From Kiritimatiellia bacterium (GTDB lineage Bacteria; Verrucomicrobiota; Kiritimatiellia; JAAZAB01), in assembly GCA_028718125.1 (NCBI GenBank), contig JAQUMN010000011.1, forward strand, positions 1-64,000: DNA of 64,000 nt, in the 5' to 3' direction. Below are positions 53,061 to 62,611 of this stretch, piece by piece. Each line of letters starts with the position of its first letter. Positions within the stretch are counted from its first letter, which is position 1. Under the pieces are notes generated by a model. It was given only the letters and a program-made list of their open reading frames with translations. It had not been told where the DNA came from and searched no databases. The position numbers and the translations under genes are program-made.

Positions 53061-53840
53061 TTATCGCCCAAACAATCGCTCAGCGTTGCGGGTGGTAACT
53101 TCCGCAATCTTTTCCAAGGACATATGTCGGATTTCCGCCAGAGCCTCCGCCACGCGGCGCACATGGGAGGGCTCGTTCGGCTGCCCGCGGAACGGCTCCG
53201 GCGCCAGGTAAGGCGCATCGGTTTCGATCAGCAGGCGATCCTCCGGCACCCGGGCTGCCACCTCGCGCAAACTCCCGGATTTTTTGAACGTAATGATACC
53301 GCTAAAACTGATATATAAACCCAGCGCCAGGAGATCGCGGGTAAATCCTTCACCACCGGTAAAGCAATGCATCACCCCGATCCGACCGGCCGGACCGCTC
53401 CAGGCGGCGGCATGCTCCCGCAAGGCGGCCAGGGTTTCGGCCTCCGCCTCCCGGGTATGCACGCAGACCGGCAACCGGCGATCCCGTGCCAGGGTTAGCA
53501 TGTGGCGAAACAATTCTATTTGCGCCGGCATTGTGTCACGACTGTGGTGAAAATCCAACCCGATTTCACCAACGGCCACCACTTCCGGCGCCGCCAGCAA
53601 GGCTTTCAATTCATCCATCGGGTTAACAACGGCCGCCAAATCACGGTTGAAGCCGACGGTCGCGCGGATGCGCGTGTCGTAAGAGCGTGCGATTTCGATG
53701 GCCATGTGGTTGGCAGCCATCGAGCCGCCGATGGCCATCATATGGCTAACGCCCGCCTGTGTAGCGCGCGTCACGATGGCACCGATCGTATCGCCCGCCG
53801 CGATCATTCCGTCAAAATGAACATGTGTATCGGTCAGCAT
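53061..53840 (-). CDS. tatD: TatD family metal-dependent DNase
   Basis: A 259-residue TIM-barrel hydrolase. Metal ligands are visible in the N-terminal DTHVHFD (His6, His8), VGEIGLDFHHSRD, VCVHTREAEAETL, GVMHCFTGG and LIETDAPYLAPEP. The family has 3'-5' exonuclease or deacylase activity. ATG 53840 follows AAGGAAA. It lies just upstream of a URO-D gene, with only 19 nt between them, and divergent from cbiR. The length and motifs are normal. Confidence 0.93.
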   Translation of the reverse strand: MLTDTHVHFDGMIAAGDTIGAIVTRATQAGVSHMMAIGGSMAANHMAIEIARSYDTRIRATVGFNRDLAAVVNPMDELKALLAAPEVVAVGEIGLDFHHSRDTMPAQIELFRHMLTLARDRRLPVCVHTREAEAETLAALREHAAAWSGPAGRIGVMHCFTGGEGFTRDLLALGLYISFSGIITFKKSGSLREVAARVPEDRLLIETDAPYLAPEPFRGQPNEPSHVRRVAEALAEIRHMSLEKIAEVTTRNAERLFGR

Positions 53841-54030
53841 TATTGATAAATTTCCTTGTTTTCCCGTCACAAACAGGCAAGCTGTTTATAGTTCAAGCGG
53901 GAATGGCGTGCCAGTCTTTAATTAAGCCGCAGAACCGCAATGGATTAGTAGTTCAGCCTCAGACGAAAAAATAATTCCGCATTTCCTCAAACCATGAACC
54001 CTTGAACTGTAAACCTCGCGAACAATAACC

Positions 54031-54888
54031 ATGGAACCATCCTTCCCACCCCTTCCTCAATGTTCCATCCCACACCCTTTCCGGCTGGGGGCACCCTCCT
54101 ATGTGTACCCGGCGGACATTCTTCCCAACGTCGAGGCGCTGGCGCCTTATGTGGATGACATCGAACTGGTGCTTTTCGAGTCACGGGGGACGGCTGGTAG
54201 TCAACAGACGGCCGAGGACCAACGCCAGACACCCGAAGGCATTGTTTCAAATATTCCTTCGCCGGACACCATTGCGCGCCTGGTGAAATTGGCGCAACAG
54301 AACGACTTGACCTATACCGTGCATTTTCCCATTGACCGCCATCTGGGAAGCCCCGTTGCGGCAGAGCGCCAAGCCCTGCAACGGCAGATGCTGGCCATCA
54401 TGGAGAGCACGCGGCCGCTCCGGCCTTTTGCCTATATCCTGCACCTGGAAGGCGTCACCCGGGACAGCGATCCCTCGCGCATTCAAACTTGGGCCAACGA
54501 TATTGCCGGGCTTCTGCCCGCCCTGATCGAATGCGCGGGCGACCCGTCTCTTTTCTGCGTGGAGAACCTTAATTACCCCTTCGCCTGGTGCGAAGGGCTG
54601 CTGGACAAGTTTGGCCTGGGCGTCTGCATTGATTTCGGGCACCTGTGGATCGGCGGCTACGATGCCGATGCGCATCTGAAGCGCTATCTACCCCGTACAC
54701 GCGTTATTCACCTGCACGGCGAGCGCGATGGACGCGATCACCTGGCCCTGGCAGCGCTTGCCCCCGCGCGTCTGCGCCAGCTGCTGAATTCCATTGACAA
54801 TTTCACGGGCGTGCTGACGCTGGAGATTTTCAATTACGAGGGGGTTCGTGATTCGGTAGCCTGCCTGAATCAATGGATATCGCCTTGA
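54031..54888 (+). CDS. cbiR: cobamide-remodelling phosphodiesterase CbiR-like
   Basis: A 285-residue protein of the AP-endonuclease-2-like TIM-barrel superfamily. The opening RLGAPSYVYPADILPNVEAL and DDIELVLFES match the CbiR family, which hydrolyses cobamides to AdoCbi-phosphate so that the lower ligand can be replaced. Metal-site segments are FAYILHLEGV, CVENLNYPF, CIDFGHLWIGG, RVIHLHGERDG and LTLEIFNYE. CobU, the next step in remodelling, lies 8 kb downstream. The first 15 residues (MEPSFPPLPQCSIPH) are Pro-rich and a 17-residue stretch (about 53-69) looks like a heptad-repeat insertion. AP endonuclease or sugar isomerase are alternatives. Confidence 0.7.
   Translation: MEPSFPPLPQCSIPHPFRLGAPSYVYPADILPNVEALAPYVDDIELVLFESRGTAGSQQTAEDQRQTPEGIVSNIPSPDTIARLVKLAQQNDLTYTVHFPIDRHLGSPVAAERQALQRQMLAIMESTRPLRPFAYILHLEGVTRDSDPSRIQTWANDIAGLLPALIECAGDPSLFCVENLNYPFAWCEGLLDKFGLGVCIDFGHLWIGGYDADAHLKRYLPRTRVIHLHGERDGRDHLALAALAPARLRQLLNSIDNFTGVLTLEIFNYEGVRDSVACLNQWISP
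54187..54236 (+). repeat. heptad repeat inside the cbiR coding sequence
   Basis: The 7-nt units GGACGGC, TGGTAGT, CAACAGA, CGGCCGA, GGACCAA, CGCCAGA, CACCCGA interrupt the conserved region after LVLFES. The frame stays open and encodes GTAGSQQTAEDQRQTP, which has no family similarity. Confidence 0.6.
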
Positions 54889-55017
54889 ATCAGGCCCTGG
54901 AGTTAAGCAGCCAAGGCTACGCCGGAGGCTTCGTCGAAGCGCGAGCGCATACTTCAGGTCAACTATCTCAGGTGGGAGGCGGCAATCCCGATATCCTTTG
55001 CGTGATCGGGACGGCGC

Positions 55018-56871
55018 TCACTGCCGAATTATATCTTTTTGCGCTTGCCTTAGATTGAGCGTGGCGCCGGCATGGAGCGGATCAAGGCGCACCGCAGTTT
55101 GAAATGCGGACAAGGCCGCCGAAGGCTGTCCGTTTTGCCCATAGGCCACGCCCAGCAGGTTGTAGAGGTTGGCATGGCCTGATATTGGCCGCACCACGGG
55201 TTCGAGCAACCGGATACATTCCGGCGCCTGAGCGGTTTTCAATAAATGCTCGGCCAATTTGCTGTTCGCGCCGATATGCGCGCCCTGGTGTTCAAGCACG
55301 TAGCGGATATGCGGTCCCGCGTTGTCCCACCGATCGCGGACCAGCCAGTATTCCGCCAGGTTGTCGTGCGCCGCGATCAAGTCCGGATTCAGTTTTAGCG
55401 CGGCTTCAAAATGTTCTTTTGCTGAATCCAATTTGCCTGTTTTAGCAAGACACGCCCCGAGATTGTTGTGCGCCTCAACGCTCCAGGGCGCCTCGCGCAC
55501 AGCCCGCTCATAATAATCGCGCGCCTTGACGTAAGCGCCTCCTGCGGCATGCAACTTTCCCATGCTAACGAGCGCAACTTCGCTCTCCGCCCGATGGTTC
55601 AGGGTATAGGTCCATAAGGTGTAATCATTCCGCCAGATCGACGTTTGCGTTGCGCTTTTTAACGCCAGCCCCAATAACACAGCCGCGATCAGGAAGATTG
55701 CCCGGCGCCGCAAAGGGCGGCGGCATAACAGCCAGGCCAGCGCGATCGCCGGCCCCGCCATTCCCAAGTAAAGATAATGATCATACACCGTTGAATTGTT
55801 CTGGGCCGCAAACTGCATCAGCCCCAGGACGGGCAGAAGCGCCAACACGCTTACGCAAACGCCCAGCCATAGCCCGGGCCACTGTTTGCGCCGCCAGAAA
55901 GTCAAGGCCAGCAGAACTGCCCCCGGAATCCAGCCCCACCAGATTGCCCCGGAATCAAGCAAATATCTCGGAGTGCGGCCATAGGCGGGCAGTAATTCCC
56001 ATGGCCATACAAGCTTGCCGCAGTAAAAACTCAACGCATCCAAGGCAACGAAAAGCCTGTACCGCACCGGAACGTCAAACCCCTGGTAGAGCCCGGACTG
56101 CGAAACAGCGTTGACTGCAAGCGGGAAGAGCGCGATCAGCAGCCAGGGGAGCAGATCACGCATTGACCGACCCCAACTTCGATCGTAAAAAAATTTGCCC
56201 ATGATAAACGCCGCCACGAGCATGGCGATGACCGTCGGCTTGGCAAGCATGGCCAGGCCGAAGGCGATCACGCCCATCCAGTACCAAACCCAACGGCATG
56301 GCGATGCTGTGGTTTGCGGCTTAAGAAAAAGAGCGTGGGCATTCAGCGCGATTAAACAAAAAAATGCGGACGCCAGATCCTTCAGCGAGGTCACCCAGCA
56401 CACCGCCTCCGCCTGAATGGGGTGCCAGGCGAAAAGCGCTGCGCCCAGCAATGCCGGCGCCGCTTCCGGAAAGCCGCCCAGTTCCCGGCCAGGCCAGCGC
56501 CCCGTCAACTGCCTCAGCAAGGCAAAGACCAGCAGGACATTCAGCAGATGAAAGCCGATATTCAAAACGTGATAGGGCCCCGGCTGAACGCCATAGCGCT
56601 GATAAATCAGCCACCAGAAAGTTTCCGTCACGGGCATATAGCCGGAGGACCAGCCGGTCCAGATCGCGTGCAGGTCGGCCATTTTCGGGTTGCCGGTGAC
56701 ATAGGTGGTGTCATCCCAGTCCAGCAACCGGTGGGAAGCGGCCGGCAGGTAGATCAAGGCTGTAATTCCCATGAGCATCGCTATGGCCGCCAGCATGGTC
56801 CGCCCTTGGCTGCGTGGATGGACAACCTGCTGATTGGGTTTGGGGTTTGGGTTCATGGCGGGAGGCATCAT
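55018..56871 (-). CDS. TMTC-like membrane glycosyltransferase with TPR repeats
   Basis: A 617-residue protein with about ten to eleven membrane helices (1-420) and a C-terminal TPR domain (about 430-617). The GT-C fold signatures are LLDWDDTTYVTGNP in the first loop and FAWHPIQAEAVCWVTSLKDL. TPR units read DYYERAVREAPWSVEAHNNL, HFEAALKLNPDLIAAHDNL and AFQTAVRLDPLHAGATLNL. The layout matches TMTC-type O-mannosyltransferases. It may glycosylate exported proteins, for example the secreted giant divergently encoded next to it. ATG 56871 or ATG 56856 could be the start. Confidence 0.82.
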   Translation of the reverse strand: MMPPAMNPNPKPNQQVVHPRSQGRTMLAAIAMLMGITALIYLPAASHRLLDWDDTTYVTGNPKMADLHAIWTGWSSGYMPVTETFWWLIYQRYGVQPGPYHVLNIGFHLLNVLLVFALLRQLTGRWPGRELGGFPEAAPALLGAALFAWHPIQAEAVCWVTSLKDLASAFFCLIALNAHALFLKPQTTASPCRWVWYWMGVIAFGLAMLAKPTVIAMLVAAFIMGKFFYDRSWGRSMRDLLPWLLIALFPLAVNAVSQSGLYQGFDVPVRYRLFVALDALSFYCGKLVWPWELLPAYGRTPRYLLDSGAIWWGWIPGAVLLALTFWRRKQWPGLWLGVCVSVLALLPVLGLMQFAAQNNSTVYDHYLYLGMAGPAIALAWLLCRRPLRRRAIFLIAAVLLGLALKSATQTSIWRNDYTLWTYTLNHRAESEVALVSMGKLHAAGGAYVKARDYYERAVREAPWSVEAHNNLGACLAKTGKLDSAKEHFEAALKLNPDLIAAHDNLAEYWLVRDRWDNAGPHIRYVLEHQGAHIGANSKLAEHLLKTAQAPECIRLLEPVVRPISGHANLYNLLGVAYGQNGQPSAALSAFQTAVRLDPLHAGATLNLRQAQKDIIRQ

Positions 56872-57190
56872 CAGGGCCGTGCTTTTTGATCTATCCGCTT
56901 CCGGAATGGAAGCTTATTCGACGTTACTAGTGTAGTATTGATTAAATGCGTAGACAAAACAAAAAAAGGCTTAACGGGCAGGCACATTGACATGCGCCCT
57001 CCGGGAATTCCTCTTCCGGCGTTCCGGGATGCAACCATGAAGGAAGAAACATCAAGTAATATATCATCGTATCAACAATACCATCATAATATGTTAATGA
57101 TTTTTTGCTTGCGGCGCGTAGCGGGAGAATATAAATATAGTAAATATTGAAAGGTTGCTTGCAGGTAACCAAATAAAAGGAAGCGCGTCG
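56872..57190. other. 319-bp AT-rich divergent intergenic region
   Basis: It separates the TMTC-like gene and the FG-GAP giant. The part from 57050 to 57150 is clearly AT-rich and probably holds the promoter of the giant gene. I see no certain -35/-10 pair, repeat or small gene. Confidence 0.5.
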
Positions 57191-60100
57191 ATGACAACAT
57201 TATTTAAACGGGTCTGCATAGCGGCAGTCGGTATTGGCCTGAGCGCGTTCGCGGCAACGGCGATGGAACAGAACGCCGCGGCGCCGAAAAATATGGCGCC
57301 GGCGATGTGGTCAAAAATTGCGCCGCAAATGCAAGCTGCGCGCTATGCGTTTACAGCCGATGAAAACGGCGCATTCAAAGCCGAAAATCCGGCGCACGGT
57401 TTTGAGATCGTGGCCGATACCGCGGGCGTGCGGGTCAAAGACGGCGTGGTGTTGCGCGCAGTTAAGGCGGGTGCGGCAGGCGGTGCCGACCGGGCATTGC
57501 CGCAAGATGTAAAGCCGACCGCGCAAGGCGCGCGCCTGGAATACGGGCGCGGCAGTGTCACTGAGTGGTTTGTCAACCGGGAATCAGGCCTGGAACAGGG
57601 ATTCACCATTTTACGCGAGTTGTCTGATCTGTCCTATCCGTCTGATCTCCAATTGCTCGTGGATGTTGCCGGCGCGCGGTCTGTAACGGTGAACGCGGGG
57701 GGCTTAAGCGCGCGGATCACGGACGCGCAGGGGCGCGATTTCGGCTACGGCGGTTTGAAGGCCTGGGACGCGACTGGCCGGGCCTTGGCCTGCCGCCTGG
57801 AGTCCGCTTCTTCCTCTCTTCCTACAGCCTACAATCCACAGCCCACGGCCTCTCTCCGCATCGTCTGCGACACGCAGAAAGCAGTCTATCCGATCACGAT
57901 TGATCCGGTATTGACCAGCATGGAAAAAAAGCTGGCTGCCTTGGACGGCGCCCCTACAAATTATTTCGGCGGAGCGGTGAGCGTGGATGGCGACGTGGCG
58001 GTGGTGGGCGCAAGGCGAGCCGATGTCGGCGGACTGATATGGGCAGGGGCGGCATATATATTCGAGCGCAACGCGGGCGGGACGAATGCATGGGGGCAGG
58101 TGGCCAAGCTGACCGCCTCCGACAGCGCGGCATTAATTCAGTTCGGCAACGCGGTAAGCGTGGCGGACGATGTGGTGGTGGTTGGGTCGACCGAGGCTGA
58201 TGTCGGCAGCATAACTGCCGCCGGCGCGGCGTATGTATTCGAGCGCAACGCGGGCGGGACGAATGCGTGGGGAGAGGTGGCCAAGCTGACCGCCTCCGAT
58301 GCCGCGGCGAACGACGATTTCGGCAAATCGGTGTGCGTGGCGGGCGATGTGATTATCGCCGGCGCGTACGGGGCCGATCCGGGCAGTATGGTAAATGCGG
58401 GCGCGGCGTATGTATTCGAGCGCAACGCGGGCGGAACGAACGCGTGGGGGCAAGTGCAAAAACTGACGGCCTTCGATGGCGCGGATTCGGATGTTTTCGG
58501 CGAATCAGTGAGCGTCGCGGGCGATGTGGCGGTGGTGGGCTCCTCAGGAACAGATCTGGATGTAGTGACTGATGCGGGCGCGGTGTATATATTCGAGCGC
58601 AACGCGGGCGGGACGAATGCATGGGGATTTGTGCAAAAGGTGACGGCCACCGACGGCGTAACGCAGGATTACTTCGGCTGTTCGGTGAGCGTGGCGGGTG
58701 ACGTCGCGCTTATCGGCGCATATGGCTATCCCAACCATTTCCTTCAAGGTTCGGCATATATATTCGAGCGCAGCGCGGACGGCGCCAACGGGTGGGTGCA
58801 GGTGAAAAAACTGACGGCCTCCGATGGCATTGCGAACGACCTCTTTGGCTTTGAGGTGAGCGTGGCGGACGACGTAGCTGTTATTGGAGCGTGGCGGGCC
58901 GACCCGGGCGGACTGAACAGGGCGGGCGCGGCGTATGTATTTGCACGCAACGCGGAGGGGACGAACGCGTGGGGGCAGGTGCAAAAACTGACGGCCTCCG
59001 ACGCCGCGCCGGAAGAAGATTTCGGCATAGCGGTGAGCGTGGCCGACGGAACGATCCTGGTTGGTGCGGAATCGAAAAATGTTTTAAGGGGGGCGGCGTA
59101 TCTCATCCCCTTCAAGTACGACGAGTGGAACCAGAAAAACAAGCTGACGGCGTCCGACGGCGTGGCATTGGACGACTTCGGCTTATCGGTATGCGTGGCC
59201 GGCGACGTGGCCATCGTAGGCGCGGATGCATCTCCCGCTGGCGCCTATCAAGGCGCGGCGTATGTATATGAACGCAATGCGGGCGGGACGAATGCCTGGG
59301 GCCAGGTAGTCAAACTGACGGCATCGGATGGCGTGGCGGCTCGCAATTTCGGCGAGTCGGTAAGCGTGGCGGGGGATATTGCCTTGGTGGGCGCGGATGG
59401 GGATTACGCAAACCGAGGTTCGGTATACGTATTCGAGCGGAACGCGGGCGGCACCAACGCCTGGGGGCAGGTAACGAAGCTGACAGCGTCGGACAGCGTG
59501 GCGGGCGACCTTTTTGGCTATGCGGTTAGCGTGGCAGGCGACATAGCCCTCGTTGGCGCGCGAGGATATCCGGCTAACACCTATATAGGCGCAGCGTATG
59601 TGTTTGAGCGCAACGCGGGCGGCACCAACGCCTGGGGCGAGGTGAAGAAACTGACGGCACCCGACGGTGAGGCGGGTTACGAGTTCGGCTATTCGGTGAG
59701 CGTGGCGGGTGACATGGCATTGGTGGGCGAGTATTGGTCCACCCAGGGCGGTCTGGTTGGCGCGGGCGCGGCTTATATATTCGAGCGCAACGCAGGCGGG
59801 ACGAATACGTGGGAGCAGGTGGCCAAGCTGACCGCCTCTGACGGCGAGGAGTATGACTGCTTCGGCAATGCGGTGAGCGTGGCGGGGGATATTGCCTTGG
59901 TGGGCGTCAATCAGGCCAATCCGAGCGGTGTGACCAATGCGGGTGCGGCATACTTGTTCGGGCGCAATGTGAATGGGATCAATGCCTGGGGCCAGATGAG
60001 GAAGCTGGCGGCATCGGACGGTGCTGAGAACGATGAGTTCGGTGTGGCGGTGAGTGTGGCCGGAGATGTGGCGGCAGTGGGCGCGTGTGATGCCGATCCG

Positions 60101-62560
60101 GGCGGATTGAGTGGCGCAGGCGCGTCTTATATATTCGAGCGCAACGCGGGCGGGACAAATGCCTGGGGGCAGGTCAAAAAACTGACGGCCTTTGATGGCG
60201 CGTCGGAATACAATTTCGGCAGTTCGGTAAGTGTGGCGGGCGACGTGGCCCTCGTAGGATCGAGTGGTTATAATGTTCAGCAAGGCGCGGCCTACGTGTT
60301 CGAGGGGCTGCTCTCTTCTAACGCTCCTGCGCCGACATCTCCGGAACTCGTTGTGCTCGGCACCAACGGCACTGTAATCGCCAGCGGCGATCCCGCGAGC
60401 GCGGCCAAGGGCACGGATTTCGGATCGTTCACGATTGGCGCAGCGGCGGTAACCAATACGTTTGTGGTAACGAACAGCGGGACCGCGGCGCTCACGATCG
60501 GTGGTTGGACAACGAACGGGACGGGCGCGAACGCTTTCAGCATAGCCGGCATTCCGGCGACTGTTGCTCCGGGTGCGATCGGTAATTTTACAATGGCATT
60601 TAACCCATCCGTTATCGGAACACATACGGCCTCGGTGTCCATTGCCAATAACAGCGTGAACTCGCCGTATGTGGTTTACGTGCAAGGCACGGCGACTAAA
60701 CTGGATCAGACGATCACCAGTTTCACCCCCGCCAACGGGGCGTCATTCCTGGTCACCGAGCCAGTCGGACTGGCGGCAACTGCGTCGAGCAGCCTGCAGG
60801 TGAGTTTCACGAACACGGCGGGCAGCCCGGCGAGCTGGCTGAATGCGACGACGATCACGTTCACGGCCACGGGCACGGTCGGCATCGTGGCCAGCCAGGT
60901 GGGTGATGCAACATACAGCGCCGCACCGGACGTGACCCACACGTTCAACATCCTGCCCGTGCCGGTTACCCTGCCGGCGCCGACAGGCGTATCGGCAACA
61001 CGCGGGGCCTATACGAACATGGTGCAGGTGACGTGGGACGGGGCGCCCGGGGCAACGAGCTACGATCTATATCGCAGCCAGGCGAATGATCCATCCGGAG
61101 CCACGCTGATTGCAAATATTCCGGAAGCACCCTCTCCCCGACATTGCGACGACTACGCCATTTCCCCGATCCTATCTTATTACTACTGGGCGCGGGCCAA
61201 GACGGCGACGCTGCTCAGCCCGATGAGTTACGTGGCGATGGGCTATGCCGCGCTGGATCCGGGACAGGCAACCGGCACGGCGGATATTGCCGTGCGCGAC
61301 CTGGTGTACCTGCCGGTGAACGTGACAAATCTGTCTCCGGCAGGCACGGTATCGTGCCGATTGCAAAATTACGGGCCGGGCGCACTGGCGGCGTCGGCGA
61401 TCCAATTCGATTTATACATGGCGTCTACTGCGCCCCAACCGACCGCGCCGGCCATCAACACCGTTTGGATCGGCGGCTTCCAGCGGACAGTCAACCTGGC
61501 GGTGAATCAGGAAGCGCTGGTCGTCCTGACAGCGGCGGAGCGGCAGGGATTGATCATTCGCGGCGACCTGCTCGGAACGTATCGGCCGGAAGTAACCGTG
61601 CGGCACCTGTCGTCCATCAACGATCCGGTCCTGACCAACAACACGGCCCCGGGCGTTGGTCTGGTGACGGTGAAAACCAACGGGCCGAACTCGATTGGCC
61701 GGGCATTCAACGATTATGACGGCGATGGCCGCGCCGATTGCGCGGTTTTACAAGTTGCCCAGGGAGGCTGGTCGGTGGTTTTATCGGGAATGCGTTTCAC
61801 GCAAGTCAGGGGACAGGAAACATCCTTGAGCAACTGGCAGGGCGCGCCCGGCGATTATGACGGGGACGGTTTGACCGATGTCGGGCTGTACAACCCCACC
61901 AGCGGCTATTGGTGGGTGTCGCTATCGTCCACCCACCAAATTGTCGGCGCCAAGTGTGGCGATCCGGGCTTTGCGCCGGCGCCGGCGGATTTCGATGGGG
62001 ATGGGAAAACGGATCCGTTGGCGTATCGGAATACGGACGGGTTCTGGGTTGGAATGGGTAGCGCGAATGGATACGCCTATTATGGGGCCTGGTGGTACGG
62101 AGCAGCCCCGCAAGCGGTACCGGCGGATTATGACGGCGACCGGTTGGCCGACCTGATGGACTATGCGGAATCTACCGGGATGTGGTTTGGCGGACTGTCA
62201 TCGGGCGGCTACCAGCTGATGTCGGGCGGATACGGCGGGCCCGGCTTTATGGCCGTGCCGGCGGATTATGACGGCGATGGCCGAGCGGATTTTGGGCTAT
62301 ATGCGTATGCCACCGGCTGGTGGTACGTGCTGGAGTCTAACCGATCAACCGGGCCAATCGGCCAGGGCTATCGCGAGGTCAGTTATCAGTTGGGTGCGCC
62401 TAACGGCATACCGGTGACAGCCGACTATGACGGCGATGGCTTGGCGGATCCTGCCGTGTATCACACCGACGGTCTGTGGGAGATATATCTCTCATCCCAG
62501 GGATATGCGCTCTTCTCTGGCGGGTATGGCGGACCGGGGTACTACCCGGTAACGGAATAA
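57191..62560 (+). CDS. giant secreted FG-GAP/VCBS repeat protein
   Basis: A 1789-residue protein starting at ATG 57191 after AAAGGAAG, with a signal peptide (VCIAAVGIGLSAFAATAM). An N-terminal globular region runs to about 250. Fourteen FG-GAP repeats follow (about 250-1040; KLTASDG...FG..VSVAGDVA.VGA...GAAYVFERNAGGTNAWG). Next are a choice-of-anchor D-like domain (about 1050-1170), an Ig-like domain (to about 1270) and a fibronectin III-like domain (to about 1360). A CARDB-like domain precedes six Asp-rich calcium-binding VCBS repeats (DYDGDGLTDVGLY type) to the end. It is probably a cell-surface adhesion or polymer-binding protein. A heptad-repeat insertion encodes a low-complexity stretch near residue 210. 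Confidence 0.9.
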   Translation: MTTLFKRVCIAAVGIGLSAFAATAMEQNAAAPKNMAPAMWSKIAPQMQAARYAFTADENGAFKAENPAHGFEIVADTAGVRVKDGVVLRAVKAGAAGGADRALPQDVKPTAQGARLEYGRGSVTEWFVNRESGLEQGFTILRELSDLSYPSDLQLLVDVAGARSVTVNAGGLSARITDAQGRDFGYGGLKAWDATGRALACRLESASSSLPTAYNPQPTASLRIVCDTQKAVYPITIDPVLTSMEKKLAALDGAPTNYFGGAVSVDGDVAVVGARRADVGGLIWAGAAYIFERNAGGTNAWGQVAKLTASDSAALIQFGNAVSVADDVVVVGSTEADVGSITAAGAAYVFERNAGGTNAWGEVAKLTASDAAANDDFGKSVCVAGDVIIAGAYGADPGSMVNAGAAYVFERNAGGTNAWGQVQKLTAFDGADSDVFGESVSVAGDVAVVGSSGTDLDVVTDAGAVYIFERNAGGTNAWGFVQKVTATDGVTQDYFGCSVSVAGDVALIGAYGYPNHFLQGSAYIFERSADGANGWVQVKKLTASDGIANDLFGFEVSVADDVAVIGAWRADPGGLNRAGAAYVFARNAEGTNAWGQVQKLTASDAAPEEDFGIAVSVADGTILVGAESKNVLRGAAYLIPFKYDEWNQKNKLTASDGVALDDFGLSVCVAGDVAIVGADASPAGAYQGAAYVYERNAGGTNAWGQVVKLTASDGVAARNFGESVSVAGDIALVGADGDYANRGSVYVFERNAGGTNAWGQVTKLTASDSVAGDLFGYAVSVAGDIALVGARGYPANTYIGAAYVFERNAGGTNAWGEVKKLTAPDGEAGYEFGYSVSVAGDMALVGEYWSTQGGLVGAGAAYIFERNAGGTNTWEQVAKLTASDGEEYDCFGNAVSVAGDIALVGVNQANPSGVTNAGAAYLFGRNVNGINAWGQMRKLAASDGAENDEFGVAVSVAGDVAAVGACDADPGGLSGAGASYIFERNAGGTNAWGQVKKLTAFDGASEYNFGSSVSVAGDVALVGSSGYNVQQGAAYVFEGLLSSNAPAPTSPELVVLGTNGTVIASGDPASAAKGTDFGSFTIGAAAVTNTFVVTNSGTAALTIGGWTTNGTGANAFSIAGIPATVAPGAIGNFTMAFNPSVIGTHTASVSIANNSVNSPYVVYVQGTATKLDQTITSFTPANGASFLVTEPVGLAATASSSLQVSFTNTAGSPASWLNATTITFTATGTVGIVASQVGDATYSAAPDVTHTFNILPVPVTLPAPTGVSATRGAYTNMVQVTWDGAPGATSYDLYRSQANDPSGATLIANIPEAPSPRHCDDYAISPILSYYYWARAKTATLLSPMSYVAMGYAALDPGQATGTADIAVRDLVYLPVNVTNLSPAGTVSCRLQNYGPGALAASAIQFDLYMASTAPQPTAPAINTVWIGGFQRTVNLAVNQEALVVLTAAERQGLIIRGDLLGTYRPEVTVRHLSSINDPVLTNNTAPGVGLVTVKTNGPNSIGRAFNDYDGDGRADCAVLQVAQGGWSVVLSGMRFTQVRGQETSLSNWQGAPGDYDGDGLTDVGLYNPTSGYWWVSLSSTHQIVGAKCGDPGFAPAPADFDGDGKTDPLAYRNTDGFWVGMGSANGYAYYGAWWYGAAPQAVPADYDGDRLADLMDYAESTGMWFGGLSSGGYQLMSGGYGGPGFMAVPADYDGDGRADFGLYAYATGWWYVLESNRSTGPIGQGYREVSYQLGAPNGIPVTADYDGDGLADPAVYHTDGLWEIYLSSQGYALFSGGYGGPGYYPVTE
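57808..57856 (+). repeat. heptad repeat inside the FG-GAP giant gene
   Basis: The exact 7-nt units CTACAGC, CTACAAT, CCACAGC, CCACGGC, CTCTCTC (57822-57856) lie in frame. They encode SSSLPTAYNPQPTASL between two conserved-looking strands of the N-terminal domain. Confidence 0.65.
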
Positions 62561-62611
62561 ATAGCGCCAGACGGGGTTAAAGCGCAAAAACGACATGGCG
62601 AAGGATTGTAG

